Source of the DNA: an uncultured Lachnospiraceae bacterium
GTDB taxonomy: Bacteria > Bacillota > Clostridia > Lachnospirales > Lachnospiraceae
DNA length: 38,477 nt
Direction of reading: 5' to 3'
Assembly: GCA_947593655.1 (NCBI GenBank)
Contig: CANQDS010000014.1
Coordinates: 1-38,477 of the forward strand
Shown: in pieces, positions 26,841-34,832 of the stretch
Numbering within the stretch: position 1 is the first letter of the stretch
Layout of the letters: the number at the start of each line of letters is the position of its first letter
Position numbers and translations under genes: made by a program
The notes under the pieces: model-generated
Databases searched by the model: none
Seen by the model: the letters and a program-made list of their open reading frames with translations, nothing else
Told to the model about the DNA's origin: nothing

Positions 26841-28949
26841 CTAGTCCCCGAACGGCCGGTTCAGTTCCCCGGTTCCCGGTACCACAAAGCGTCCGTCCCG
26901 GATGATGTCCTCCGTCGAGCCGTCCGCCCGGACCGCCGTGATCCGCCCCAGTTCGTCATACGGGATCGTGATGTCCGTATGGCAGTTGAAATACGCTTTG
27001 GAAATATCGCTTTTCCTTAAAATAGAAATCTCGTTATCCCGCGCTGCGATCGCCTTTCCGTCGGGATTGTACGTCATGTGGTCCTCGTCGTAAGTATAGC
27101 AGGTGTCCCCGACCGCAAAATGAGGTCCTGTTTTCTCTGCAATCAAGATCGGCAGCTTATCGGCGATCTGGAATTTCTCCGCCATGCAGAACGCCGTCGT
27201 ATTCGTTCCAATCGCAAACTCGCCCATCGGCAGCGTTTCATGATGCATCAGGATATTGTCGCGGATGTATTCACGGTTCTTTTCCTCGTCGTCAAAATTC
27301 GTACAGGTATAGGAAACCACCATGCCGTCTTTGAAATCCAGCTCCAGATTCCGGTAATCCAGCCCGTTTAAATAGACCTGGCCGACATGCAGTTTTCCGT
27401 TCGTCCCCGCCAGCACCGGCGTGGTAAACACTTCCCCGACCGGGATATTGACGTCCGCCACGCAGTTTTCAAACGCCGTCTCTTTTTCGGGATCCGACAG
27501 CGGGAAGATCCGCACGGACAGATCAGTCCGGTTCCCTTCCGCCCCCAGGATATGCACCGACTCCGCCGTATCGAGCACGTCGATCAGCTTCTGCTGCATA
27601 TCGCGGTAGAGCATGTAATCCAGCGTATTGATCTTAACCGTTTCCGCAAAAATCGCCGGATACTGCTCCCCGATCGCCGGAACCGGATACGCAATAATGG
27701 TAAAACTGCGCTCCTCTCCGTGGATATACTGATTCATCATCTGGGAAAAACGGCTTTTCTGCTCTACGGCAAGCTGCTGCTGTTTCCCCGAATAACGGAG
27801 ATTTTCCTCTTTCTGCTCCGGAGAAAACGGTTCCTCCCCGAACACTTCGATCACCGCCGGGCCTGCGTAGCCCGCGGCTTCTTTCTGATATTCCTCAAAC
27901 AGCACCTGATACGCCTCCAGGCTGCGCTCGACAAACGCCTTGTCCATCCAGAGCGCGGCATCCTCCTTGTGGTCGTAATCATACTGCCGGTTCACGGGCG
28001 TGGAATACGGTTTGACGACCGCTTTCAGCCCCATTTTCTCAAAATTGCGGACGGTGGCGCGCACCATGCGCTCAAAGCCCAGCGGATAGCGGATCTCGAC
28101 CGTCGTCTTAATGCTTAGATCCTTCCTGCCCGCTTCAAAGCCGAGGCGGTATCCTTCCGTATAGGTATCCGCCATTTTCTGTATTTCCTCTTCCGGCAGC
28201 TTTGCCAGATAGGCGGCGCTTCCCGTCTCATTTTCCCCGACAAAACGCCCGTAGCGGTACAGATACGCCTCATCGGACAGATCCGCTTCCATCAGGATCC
28301 CCGTCTCATAATCGTATTCCGGGAAAAACAGGCGCGCCAGCTGATCGCGCTGAAAGATCTCGGAATTGTCATGCATAAATGACGCGATCCGGTTTTGGAG
28401 CGTTTCGGGCGTCCTCTCCTCTTCGTCTTCCATGCAGTTATAAAGCTCGATCAGCAGTTCCGCATAAAGGCACAGCTCCTGTGCGTTTCCCTCCATCAGA
28501 TGCGGGACTCCTGTCTGCATTCTCGCAAAAACAGCGGAAAACATCTGCCCGAATTCCTTTCCCAGCCGCTTTACGGCATACGCCGGATCGGCAAAACTTT
28601 TCTCATAATTTCCCGGCAGGAACGGCCCGTACAGTATCCGGTTATATTCCCGGCCGCGCTCTGCGGCCTCCTGCGTTCCAGCAGCCTGTGCACTGGTTTC
28701 TCGCGCGCCAGCCTCCTGTGCACTGGTTTCCTGCGCGCCAACCGTCTGTGCACCGGTTCCCTGCGCGCCAGCCTCCCGGAAAATCCGCTCCTGTCCGAGC
28801 AGATACCCGGCGGCCTCCTTAAAATAATCATCAAACGCCCCGCCAAGCCCCGGCGCATCCGCGATCTCCCGGAGACGCTCCGCCGCAAGCTGCAGGCGCT
28901 CCCCGTACGCTTCCATGATCCCGCGGACTAACTTCTGATAATTCATCAT
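26841..28949 (-). CDS. M29-type aminopeptidase with low-complexity N-terminal insert
   Basis: The 702-residue protein carries a C-terminal M29 (AmpS/AmpT-like) metallo-aminopeptidase domain: NIPVGEVFTTP with a metal-binding Glu, MGEFAIGTN, and the CHTDI motif near the C-terminus. The N-terminal 300 residues are an extension of mixed helices, much longer than classical members of about 410 residues. Residues 61-100 are four decapeptides rich in Gly, Ala, Gln and Thr (GAQETSAQEA type), encoded by 30-bp tandem repeats. It should release N-terminal amino acids from peptides in the cytoplasm. A GGAGGG ribosome site precedes the start. It is downstream of pyrE, vanZ-like and a small membrane protein on the same strand. 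Confidence 0.85.
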   Translation of the reverse strand: MMNYQKLVRGIMEAYGERLQLAAERLREIADAPGLGGAFDDYFKEAAGYLLGQERIFREAGAQGTGAQTVGAQETSAQEAGARETSAQAAGTQEAAERGREYNRILYGPFLPGNYEKSFADPAYAVKRLGKEFGQMFSAVFARMQTGVPHLMEGNAQELCLYAELLIELYNCMEDEEERTPETLQNRIASFMHDNSEIFQRDQLARLFFPEYDYETGILMEADLSDEAYLYRYGRFVGENETGSAAYLAKLPEEEIQKMADTYTEGYRLGFEAGRKDLSIKTTVEIRYPLGFERMVRATVRNFEKMGLKAVVKPYSTPVNRQYDYDHKEDAALWMDKAFVERSLEAYQVLFEEYQKEAAGYAGPAVIEVFGEEPFSPEQKEENLRYSGKQQQLAVEQKSRFSQMMNQYIHGEERSFTIIAYPVPAIGEQYPAIFAETVKINTLDYMLYRDMQQKLIDVLDTAESVHILGAEGNRTDLSVRIFPLSDPEKETAFENCVADVNIPVGEVFTTPVLAGTNGKLHVGQVYLNGLDYRNLELDFKDGMVVSYTCTNFDDEEKNREYIRDNILMHHETLPMGEFAIGTNTTAFCMAEKFQIADKLPILIAEKTGPHFAVGDTCYTYDEDHMTYNPDGKAIAARDNEISILRKSDISKAYFNCHTDITIPYDELGRITAVRADGSTEDIIRDGRFVVPGTGELNRPFGD
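28681..28770. repeat. 30-bp tandem repeat, three copies, inside the M29 gene
   Basis: Copies at 28681-28710, 28711-28740 and 28741-28770 share CTGTGCAC(T/C)GGTTYCY and end CGCGCGCCA or TGCGCGCCA. A partial neighbour is visible on each side. The unit is ten codons, so copy-number change would keep frame and alter only the length of a linker. Confidence 0.85.
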
Positions 28950-28977
28950 TCCCTCCTGTTGCCATAATTCCGTTTCC

Positions 28978-29024
28978 GCCGCAGCTTTCTGCGGCTTCTC
29001 TGCCGTCCTGTCACCGTCCTGTCA
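28978..29024 (-). other. Hairpin and 11-bp direct repeat before the M29 gene
   Basis: GCCGCAG (28978-28984) and CTGCGGC (28989-28995) form a 7-bp stem with a four-base loop. Just upstream on the minus strand, the 11-mer TGACAGGACGG occurs twice in tandem (29014-29024 and 29003-29013), the first copy containing the stop of the upstream gene. No T run follows, so this is not a classical terminator; a regulatory or mRNA-processing role is possible. Confidence 0.45.
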
Positions 29025-29354
29025 TAAGAGAAAACCCATGACATAAGTGCCGATCCAGCACCCCGCAGCAAAAAGCGAGGTCAGAAGCGCCAGACGCGGG
29101 AAAAACTGAAACGAATTTTCCTCCCTCATGCTCTGCAGCGAAAGCACCAGCGTCACCAGCGTTCCCAGCATCGCCAGCACGCCCGCGCTGCCGTAATAGG
29201 CGGACAGATTCCCTTTCCCGCAGAACGCCAGAAACAGAAACGCAAAATACACCGCCAGAATGGCCAGCGCCGCCGCGAATGCGGCGATTCCTTTTTTGGA
29301 ATGTTTCTTCTCGGTAAATTTGTAGCGGTTGCGTCTTTTTCTTCTGAGGCTCAT
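29022..29354 (-). CDS. Small membrane protein, DUF6142-like
   Basis: The 110-residue protein begins with a basic segment (SLRRKRRNRYKF) and has three hydrophobic segments at about 22-44, 52-73 and 88-109. I recall similar proteins under the label DUF6142 in Lachnospiraceae, but I do not recognise a function. It overlaps the VanZ-like gene by 4 bases and is translationally coupled to it. Confidence 0.65.
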   Translation of the reverse strand: MSLRRKRRNRYKFTEKKHSKKGIAAFAAALAILAVYFAFLFLAFCGKGNLSAYYGSAGVLAMLGTLVTLVLSLQSMREENSFQFFPRLALLTSLFAAGCWIGTYVMGFLL

Positions 29355-29845
29355 GCCCTGTTCTCCTGTTTCGGTTTCTTACTCTTTTTTCTTTTTATTT
29401 TCCGGCGCGTAAAGAAGAAATATACCAGATAACCCAGAAAACTGCCCACGGTATTCAGCAGCAGATCATCTACGTCAAAACAGCCGATCTTAAAGATCAA
29501 CTGGAGCAGTTCGACGCCCAGGCTTAATTCAAAACCGAGCAGCACCGTAAAAAACAAATTTTCCCCGCGCCTCGTCAATTTCGGCAGGAAATAGCCGAAC
29601 GGCATAAATGCAAGGACATTTCCCACTACGTTTAACAGCAGAGGCTCGTAACCCATCACTTTCCGGTAAACAAAAAACCGCTTGATCTCCCGAAACAGAG
29701 TCAGATTATATCGGTACTGATGCTCCCCTGTTCTTCCCATAGATTCTGAGAAAAACACCAGATAAAACAGGAGGATCAGATAAGCGGCAAAGAGTACCAG
29801 TTCTCCTATTTTCAGTTTGTGTTTATTTGCATCCATACTGCTCAT
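29351..29845 (-). CDS. VanZ-like membrane protein
   Basis: The 164-residue protein has a membrane segment near 13-33, NVVGNVLAFMPFGYFLP, ELLQLIFKIGCFDVDDLLLNTVGSFLGY and a Lys-rich tail, which is the VanZ family pattern. VanZ itself lowers teicoplanin susceptibility; for most relatives no role is known. The start at 29845 overlaps the pyrE end by 23 bases; a second ATG at 29836 is equally possible and neither has a strong ribosome site, so translation probably depends on pyrE. Confidence 0.85.
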   Translation of the reverse strand: MSSMDANKHKLKIGELVLFAAYLILLFYLVFFSESMGRTGEHQYRYNLTLFREIKRFFVYRKVMGYEPLLLNVVGNVLAFMPFGYFLPKLTRRGENLFFTVLLGFELSLGVELLQLIFKIGCFDVDDLLLNTVGSFLGYLVYFFFTRRKIKRKKSKKPKQENRA

Positions 29846-30500
29846 AATAACGGTCGATCGCAGCCTTAAGCGTATCGTCGATCACCACTCTGCCCTGGCA
29901 CTCGCGCTGATACAGATGCTCTGCTACTTCTTCCATAGTAACGATCGCGCGCGCCTCGAATCCGTACTTCGTGCGGATCTCATCCAGTGCGCTTTCTTTT
30001 CCTCCCAGACCGACTTCCATGCGGTTTAACGATACCATCAGGCCCTTGATCGTGATATCCGCCTGCGCCTTGAAGATCGGAACCGTCGCCTCAATGGACT
30101 TGCCGGAGGTCGTCACATCCTCGATCATGACCACGCGATCGCCGTCCTTTAAGCTGCTTCCGAGCAGGATCCCCGCGTCGCCGTGATCCTTGGCCTCTTT
30201 CCGGTTGGAGCAATAACGGATCTCTTTCCCATAGAGCTGCGAATAGGCGATGACCGTGGCAACCGAAAGCGGGATCCCTTTGTACGCCGGCCCGAACAGC
30301 ACGTCGAAATCGTCCCCGAAATTGTCGTGGATCGCCTTTGCATAATATTCGCCCAGCTTCTTTAGCTGCGCTCCCGTCACATACGCCCCCGCATTCATGA
30401 AAAACGGGGACTTCCTTCCGCTCTTTAATGTAAAATCACCGAATTTCAGTACGTCGCATTCCACCATAAATTCGATAAATTCCTGTTTGTATGATTCCAT
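29823..30500 (-). CDS. pyrE: Orotate phosphoribosyltransferase
   Basis: PyrE makes orotidine monophosphate from orotate and PRPP, step 5 of pyrimidine synthesis. The 225-residue protein shows KFGDFTLKSGRKSPFFMN at the N-terminus, GPAYKGIPLS, and the PRPP motif VVMIEDVTTSGKS. Start at 30500 follows AGGAGG 9 bases upstream; the ATG at 30557 lies upstream of the promoter's -10 box. It is the first gene of a transcript with vanZ-like, the small membrane protein and perhaps the M29 gene. No other pyr gene is nearby. Confidence 0.96.
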   Translation of the reverse strand: MESYKQEFIEFMVECDVLKFGDFTLKSGRKSPFFMNAGAYVTGAQLKKLGEYYAKAIHDNFGDDFDVLFGPAYKGIPLSVATVIAYSQLYGKEIRYCSNRKEAKDHGDAGILLGSSLKDGDRVVMIEDVTTSGKSIEATVPIFKAQADITIKGLMVSLNRMEVGLGGKESALDEIRTKYGFEARAIVTMEEVAEHLYQRECQGRVVIDDTLKAAIDRYYEQYGCK

Positions 30501-30519
30501 TTTCCTTAACCTCCTGTAC

Positions 30520-30567
30520 ATCGGTTTCATACTATCATAAAATATTTGTTTTTTCAATCGGTTTCAT
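30520..30567 (-). promoter_or_regulatory. pyrE promoter flanked by an 11-bp direct repeat
   Basis: On the minus strand TTGAAA (30552-30557) and TAGTAT (30529-30534) are separated by 17 bases, about 30 bases before the pyrE start. The 11-mer ATGAAACCGAT occurs upstream of and touching the -35 (30557-30567) and again at the -10/start region (30520-30530). The 37-bp spacing and position suggest an operator pair, though no known regulator fits. Confidence 0.65.
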
Positions 30568-30650
30568 GCGTTTGCAGCGGATGTAAAAAAGCGAAAAAGG
30601 GGATACAAATGAAAAATTCTGTGGTAAACTGGGAAGCAGGAGGATGAAAA

Positions 30651-31742
30651 ATGGCAGATATCTTTGATTATTTGGCATGGCGGGGCGACCTGTCATGGAA
30701 ACAGAGCGGATTTAACGAAGTGGACGGAATGATCCTGGCGCAGCTGGCCTACGTTCCGTTTGAATATTTTACGCCGCCGCTGCCGGAAGGCTTTTCTTCC
30801 GTGAAAGAGCTTGCGGCGAATGCCCTGTCCGATGAACGCTTAAAAACCGAAAAACGCTGGAAACAGGAGGACGACCGGCTCTTAGCGGCTCTGGCGGACA
30901 GCCGGCGCTTCGGCGGCATCGGCGTGGGATTTGCGGGAAACCGGCTGGACGAAGAGATGCAGACTCAGTTTTTCGCCGTAACCTTAAAACTTTGCGACGA
31001 CCTTTTTTATATCGCCTTCCGCGGCACGGACAGCACGCTGGTCGGCTGGAAGGAAGATCTAAACATGTCCTACCTCTGTCCGATCCCCGGACAGAAAATG
31101 GCGGTGGAATATGTCCGGCAGATCGCACCGGTCATCAACGGGCGTATTCTTCTGGGCGGTCATTCCAAGGGCGGAAACCTCGCCGTCTATGCGGCTTCTT
31201 TCTGCGGAGAGGAGATTCAGGACCGGATCGGCGACGTGTACAATTACGACGGCCCCGGTTTTTTCGACAATGTTCTTCAGACAGACGGCTACCGCCGGAT
31301 CTGTTCCCGGATCCATACCTATGTACCCCAGTTTTCCATCGTCGGTATGCTTTTTCGGCGGGAGGAATCATACGGCATCGTACACAGCACGGAAACCGGG
31401 ATCCTGCAGCACAACCTGTATTCCTGGGATATTCTGGGAAAAACTTTCGTTCTGCGGGAATCCGTAACCGGAGGCAGCCGGTTCGTCGATTCCACGATCA
31501 AGGACTGGAGCATGAACATGACGCCGGAGCAGTTTAAGAGCTTTTCCGATGCCGTATACACGGTTCTTGCGGAAACGAACGCCCATACGCTGCGCGAACT
31601 GAAAGAAAACTGGTTCGAGTCCGCCAAAAGCATCGTCCACTCCATGAACGGCATGGATAACGAAACACGCGCAGCCGTTACTGAAGTCCTGCATCTGTTT
31701 GTCCGGAGCGCGGAAAAAGAAGCAAAAGGGAGAAACCGATGA
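30651..31742 (+). CDS. DUF2974 (Mbeg1-like) lipase-fold protein
   Basis: The 363-residue cytoplasmic protein has an alpha/beta-hydrolase signature GGHSKGG with nucleophile Ser172, preceded by YIAFRGTDST and followed by YNYDGPGF, the pattern of DUF2974 proteins. These are abundant in gut Firmicutes; activity on lipids is presumed and not shown. No signal peptide is visible. AGGAGG lies 7 bases before the start. The stop overlaps the ogt start by 4 bases. Confidence 0.85.
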   Translation: MADIFDYLAWRGDLSWKQSGFNEVDGMILAQLAYVPFEYFTPPLPEGFSSVKELAANALSDERLKTEKRWKQEDDRLLAALADSRRFGGIGVGFAGNRLDEEMQTQFFAVTLKLCDDLFYIAFRGTDSTLVGWKEDLNMSYLCPIPGQKMAVEYVRQIAPVINGRILLGGHSKGGNLAVYAASFCGEEIQDRIGDVYNYDGPGFFDNVLQTDGYRRICSRIHTYVPQFSIVGMLFRREESYGIVHSTETGILQHNLYSWDILGKTFVLRESVTGGSRFVDSTIKDWSMNMTPEQFKSFSDAVYTVLAETNAHTLRELKENWFESAKSIVHSMNGMDNETRAAVTEVLHLFVRSAEKEAKGRNR

Positions 31743-32257
31743 CTGCTGCCGCTTATTATCCTTCCCCGCTGGGAAGGATCCTGCTTGCCGAAGAAAACCA
31801 CGCCCTAACCGGGCTCTGGTTTGAAGATCAGAAATATTATGCGGATACCCTGAAACAAGAAACGGCGGTTTTGGCTCCGGATTCCGAAGTCCTGCAGCAG
31901 GCCGCCCGCTGGCTTGACCGCTATTTTCAGGGAGAAAAGCCCTCACCCGGCGAATTGCCCCTCGCCCCGGAGGGAACGCCGTTTTGCAGGGAAGTCTGGA
32001 AGATCCTCTGCGAAATTCCCTACGGAGAAACCGTCACTTACGGCCGGATCGCCAGGCGGATTGCCGCATCCCACGGCCGGCAGAACATGTCCGCACGGGC
32101 AGTCGGAAACGCGGTCGCTCACAATCCGATCTCCATTATCATTCCCTGCCACCGCGTGATCGGAACCGGCGGCCGGCTGACCGGATACGCCGGAGGGCTC
32201 GACCGGAAACGAAAACTTCTTGCGCTCGAGGGCGCGGTGCAGGGGCTTTTGCTGTGA
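31739..32257 (+). CDS. ogt: Methylated-DNA-protein cysteine methyltransferase
   Basis: The 172-residue protein removes alkyl groups from O6-alkylguanine in DNA in a suicide reaction. The acceptor is Cys137 in IIIPCHRVIG; GETVTYGRIA, AVGNAVAHNPIS and LTGYAGGLDRK are the other conserved blocks. It is coupled to the DUF2974 gene by a 4-base overlap. The TGA stop is followed in frame by 77 more sense codons, including a Ser-Tyr-Gly repeat, so a longer ancestral or read-through form is possible. Confidence 0.95.
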   Translation: MTAAAYYPSPLGRILLAEENHALTGLWFEDQKYYADTLKQETAVLAPDSEVLQQAARWLDRYFQGEKPSPGELPLAPEGTPFCREVWKILCEIPYGETVTYGRIARRIAASHGRQNMSARAVGNAVAHNPISIIIPCHRVIGTGGRLTGYAGGLDRKRKLLALEGAVQGLLL

Positions 32258-32272
32258 CCACACGATCCGGGA

Positions 32273-32434
32273 TCTTACGGCGGTTCAAGATCTTACGGCG
32301 ATCCGGGTTCTTACGGTGGTTCGGAATCTTACGGTGGTCCGAGATCTTACAGCGGTTCGGGATCTTACGGTGATCCCGCATCTTACGGTGGTTCGAGATC
32401 TTACAGCGGTTCAGTATCTTACGCCATACCGGTT
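32273..32434. repeat. 18-bp tandem repeat array, about nine units
   Basis: Units begin with TCTTACGG or TCTTACAG every 18 bases from 32273 to 32417. In the plus frame of ogt they read as six-residue units of the type SYGGSR. The array lies between the convergent genes ogt and larE and touches the end of larE. It contains no inverted repeat strong enough to be a terminator, and no other terminator is visible there. Confidence 0.85.
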
Positions 32435-33252
32435 TCCAGCGTTTCATTCATGCTTCCGGTCCGATATCCCGCCAGATCCATAGAAATATAAGAAAATCCA
32501 TAGCTTTTGAACTCTTTTACGATCTTATCCCTGACAGCGGTTTCGATCAGCTTTCCAAATTCTTCCGGCGCGATCTCGATTCTTGCCATCCTGCCGTGGA
32601 TGCGCACGCGAACCTGATGAAATCCCATATCCAGCAGAAGCTGCTCCGCCCGGTCCACCATCCTCAGTTTCTCTTCGGTAATGGTTTCCCCGTACACAAA
32701 GCGCGAAGCCAGACATGCGAACGACTGTTTTTCCCAGGTCGGCAGGTTTAAGTATCTCGACAGGGCCCGGATATCCGCTTTTGTAAAGCCGCAATCTCTC
32801 AGCGGGCTCTTGATCCCAAGCTCCGCCACTGCCAGAAGCCCCGGCCGGTAATCGCCGTTATCGTCCAGATTGGAACCTTCCACAACGGCTTCCATTCCGT
32901 TTTCGTCAGCGATCGCCTGAATTTTCCCAAAAAGCTCTTTTTTGCAGAGATAACAGCGGTTCTTGGGATTCTGCGCAAACCCTTCAATGTTCAATTCTTC
33001 GGATTCACACGCAAAATGCCGGATGCCTTCTTTCCGGCAGAACGCTTCCGCCTCATTGTATTCCCGCTGCGGAAACGAACAGGATTTCGCCGTTACGGCA
33101 ATCACCCGGCCGTCTAATGCATCAGCGGCCGCCTTCAGCAAAAACGTCGAATCCACGCCGCCGGAAAAAGCGACTGCTGCGGAATGAAGTCCTTTGCAAT
33201 AGCTGATCAAATGTTCGAATTTCTCTTTCTGTTCCTCTGTAATCTGTTCCAT
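32419..33252 (-). CDS. larE: LarE-type sacrificial sulfur transferase
   Basis: LarE adds sulfur to the precursor of the nickel-pincer nucleotide cofactor. The 277-residue PP-loop ATPase has SGGVDST (30-36), EGSNLDD (125-131), RCYLCK (Cys100, Cys103) and FACLASRF (Cys180). Cys180 matches the position of the sacrificial Cys of the Lactobacillus enzyme; the CxxC plus third Cys arrangement is that reported for cluster-containing LarE forms. No larA, larB or larC is in the window. The gene has its own promoter with a 12-bp palindrome in the spacer. The start is preceded by GGGGGA. Confidence 0.88.
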   Translation of the reverse strand: MEQITEEQKEKFEHLISYCKGLHSAAVAFSGGVDSTFLLKAAADALDGRVIAVTAKSCSFPQREYNEAEAFCRKEGIRHFACESEELNIEGFAQNPKNRCYLCKKELFGKIQAIADENGMEAVVEGSNLDDNGDYRPGLLAVAELGIKSPLRDCGFTKADIRALSRYLNLPTWEKQSFACLASRFVYGETITEEKLRMVDRAEQLLLDMGFHQVRVRIHGRMARIEIAPEEFGKLIETAVRDKIVKEFKSYGFSYISMDLAGYRTGSMNETLETGMA

Positions 33253-33335
33253 GCCAGAATCCCCCGTTTCAAATAAGCCCAGGCGGTACGGCAGCCCGCC
33301 CCGGCCGTCTATTCCCTATTAAACTTATAGGTTTT

Positions 33336-33364
33336 ATTATAAAGAGAAGGAATATTCCTGTCAA
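33336..33364 (-). promoter_or_regulatory. Consensus promoter of larE with a palindromic operator
   Basis: On the minus strand a perfect TTGACA (33359-33364), a 17-base spacer and a perfect TATAAT (33336-33341) lie about 80 bases before the larE start. The spacer holds a perfect 12-bp palindrome AGGAATATTCCT (33348-33359). A promoter this strong with a palindrome between its boxes suggests repressor control. Confidence 0.88.
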
Positions 33365-33390
33365 TTGTTTCTTATTTTTATTTATCGCGG

Positions 33391-33470
33391 TTTTTACACA
33401 TATGATCCTTATCGTTTTTCATCACGCCGATTTTTATGCATACGATTCTTATCGTTTTTCATCACGCCGG
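33391..33470. repeat. 40-bp tandem direct repeat, two copies
   Basis: Copies at 33391-33430 and 33431-33470 are identical over their last 22 positions or so (CTTATCGTTTTTCATCACGC core) and differ at a few early positions. They lie directly after the MBL gene stop and upstream of the larE promoter. The unit is not a multiple of three, so it is probably not coding. Confidence 0.8.
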
Positions 33471-33473
33471 CTT

Positions 33474-34832
33474 CTACTCATACCGGATTTTTTTCCGCAA
33501 TTCCTCTTTGATCGGTAACTGTTCCAGTTCCTTTGCGTTTTCCGTATGGATCGGATAAATCGTTTCTTCCGGTTCCACCGCATTGATGACCTCCGCGATC
33601 AGTTCCGCCGACGCGTGCCCGCCCGTATGCATGTATTCCACATGGCTGCACGAATCCAGAAATTCCCGGCAGCGGCGGTCATAGGCTTTATGCTCCGGAT
33701 TTAAGTATCCTTCCCACATTGAATAAACTACAATCGGATCAAACTCCTGAAAGCGTTCGATCCATTTCCGGTACGGTTTCTCGGCTTTTATGACCGTGCA
33801 GAATCCCTGTTTCCGCATGAGCTCTTCCTGTTTGATCGTTTTTCCCGCCTTCGCAAGGAAGATCTCCGCATCCGGATCATATTCGTAGACATATTTAAAA
33901 TCATACGGTCCTAAGGAAGTGCCCGTTTCCTTTCGCTGGTTATTTATACCGTTCCGGTATTCTTCCGTCGTCTTTTCCCAGTTATTTACGCTGTTCCGAT
34001 ATTCTTCCGCCGTCTTTTTCCGATTACTTATGCTGTCCCGATATTCTTCCGCCGCCGACCGGAAATGGCTGATCTGCTCACAGACATACCGGCTGGCAAA
34101 CATTTTGATGTGCCGGCTTTGCGCCGCCTGATAAAAAGTCGCCAGCGTATCCGCATTGGTGGAGGAGCAGATCAGGAACACATATCTGTGCTTCTGAAAA
34201 AGCCGGATGCAGTCTTTCAGCAGCTCCGCCTCGGAATATGCCGTTTCCGCCCGTCTGCTTAACATGGTGCCTTCCGTGATCAGAACATCAATTTTCCGCG
34301 TCCCGTTCTGACGGATATATCTGCGGATCATCGGAATGATTTTCTTCCCGCGGTAGCCGTGCCCCCGGAAATCCCCTGTGTGTAAGATGGTCTGATCCGG
34401 CGTTTCCAGCAGATACATGTAAGCGTCAAAAGCGGAATGGTCGACCATATACGGCGTGATGCGGATATCCTGAACGGAAAAAGTTTCCGCCGCTTTGACT
34501 TCATGGATCCTGCTGTCATCCCGCAGGATCCGAAGCGCTTCCTCATCTTTTATGTATTTTGCTATGGTGGTCATGACCTGCCGGGTGACTTTTCCCATGT
34601 ACAGAGGAATACCCGGCGGTATTTCCCGGAATCTTCCGATATGGTCGCCATGATAATGCGTGAAAAGAACCGCGTCGATGCGCTCCGCCTCCCAGTCAAA
34701 TTCCAGAGCCGCCGCGCTTTCCGTTCCCGGCAGATTTTCTCCGAAATCGATCATAATTCCCGCTTTCGCAGAAGAAACCACGGTGACGCACCTGCCGATC
34801 TGATTCCTATTGTAAATCGTTATCTCCGCCAT
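33474..34832 (-). CDS. MBL-fold metallo-hydrolase (RNase J/beta-CASP-like)
   Basis: The 452-residue protein begins with a metallo-beta-lactamase domain: FTHYHGDHIG (His59, His61, Asp63, His64), VDHSAFDAY with His132, and HTGDFRGHGYRG with Asp154. VLITEGT and a C-terminal region ending HTGGHASAELIAEV and IYPIHTENA recall beta-CASP nucleases of the RNase J type, so RNA is a possible substrate. Residues 261-302 are three tandem 14-residue units (AEEYRNSVNNWEKT type), an in-frame expansion. The start has GGGAGG 6 bases upstream and overlaps the upstream gene by 26 bases. It is the last gene of a three-gene operon. Confidence 0.8.
   Translation of the reverse strand: MAEITIYNRNQIGRCVTVVSSAKAGIMIDFGENLPGTESAAALEFDWEAERIDAVLFTHYHGDHIGRFREIPPGIPLYMGKVTRQVMTTIAKYIKDEEALRILRDDSRIHEVKAAETFSVQDIRITPYMVDHSAFDAYMYLLETPDQTILHTGDFRGHGYRGKKIIPMIRRYIRQNGTRKIDVLITEGTMLSRRAETAYSEAELLKDCIRLFQKHRYVFLICSSTNADTLATFYQAAQSRHIKMFASRYVCEQISHFRSAAEEYRDSISNRKKTAEEYRNSVNNWEKTTEEYRNGINNQRKETGTSLGPYDFKYVYEYDPDAEIFLAKAGKTIKQEELMRKQGFCTVIKAEKPYRKWIERFQEFDPIVVYSMWEGYLNPEHKAYDRRCREFLDSCSHVEYMHTGGHASAELIAEVINAVEPEETIYPIHTENAKELEQLPIKEELRKKIRYE
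33927..34052. repeat. 42-bp tandem repeat, three copies, inside the MBL gene
   Basis: Three units of exactly 42 bp encode residues 261-302, each starting with (A/T)EEYR. Copies differ by several substitutions, so the expansion is not very recent. Frame is kept. Confidence 0.88.

Noticed and set aside
32273-32434. Possible CRISPR array
   Set aside because: Units are contiguous 18-mers without spacers, so it is a minisatellite.
32139-32447. A minus-strand frame with repeated HRKIP-like units
   Set aside because: It starts inside larE, has no ribosome site and simply translates the 18-bp array on the other strand.
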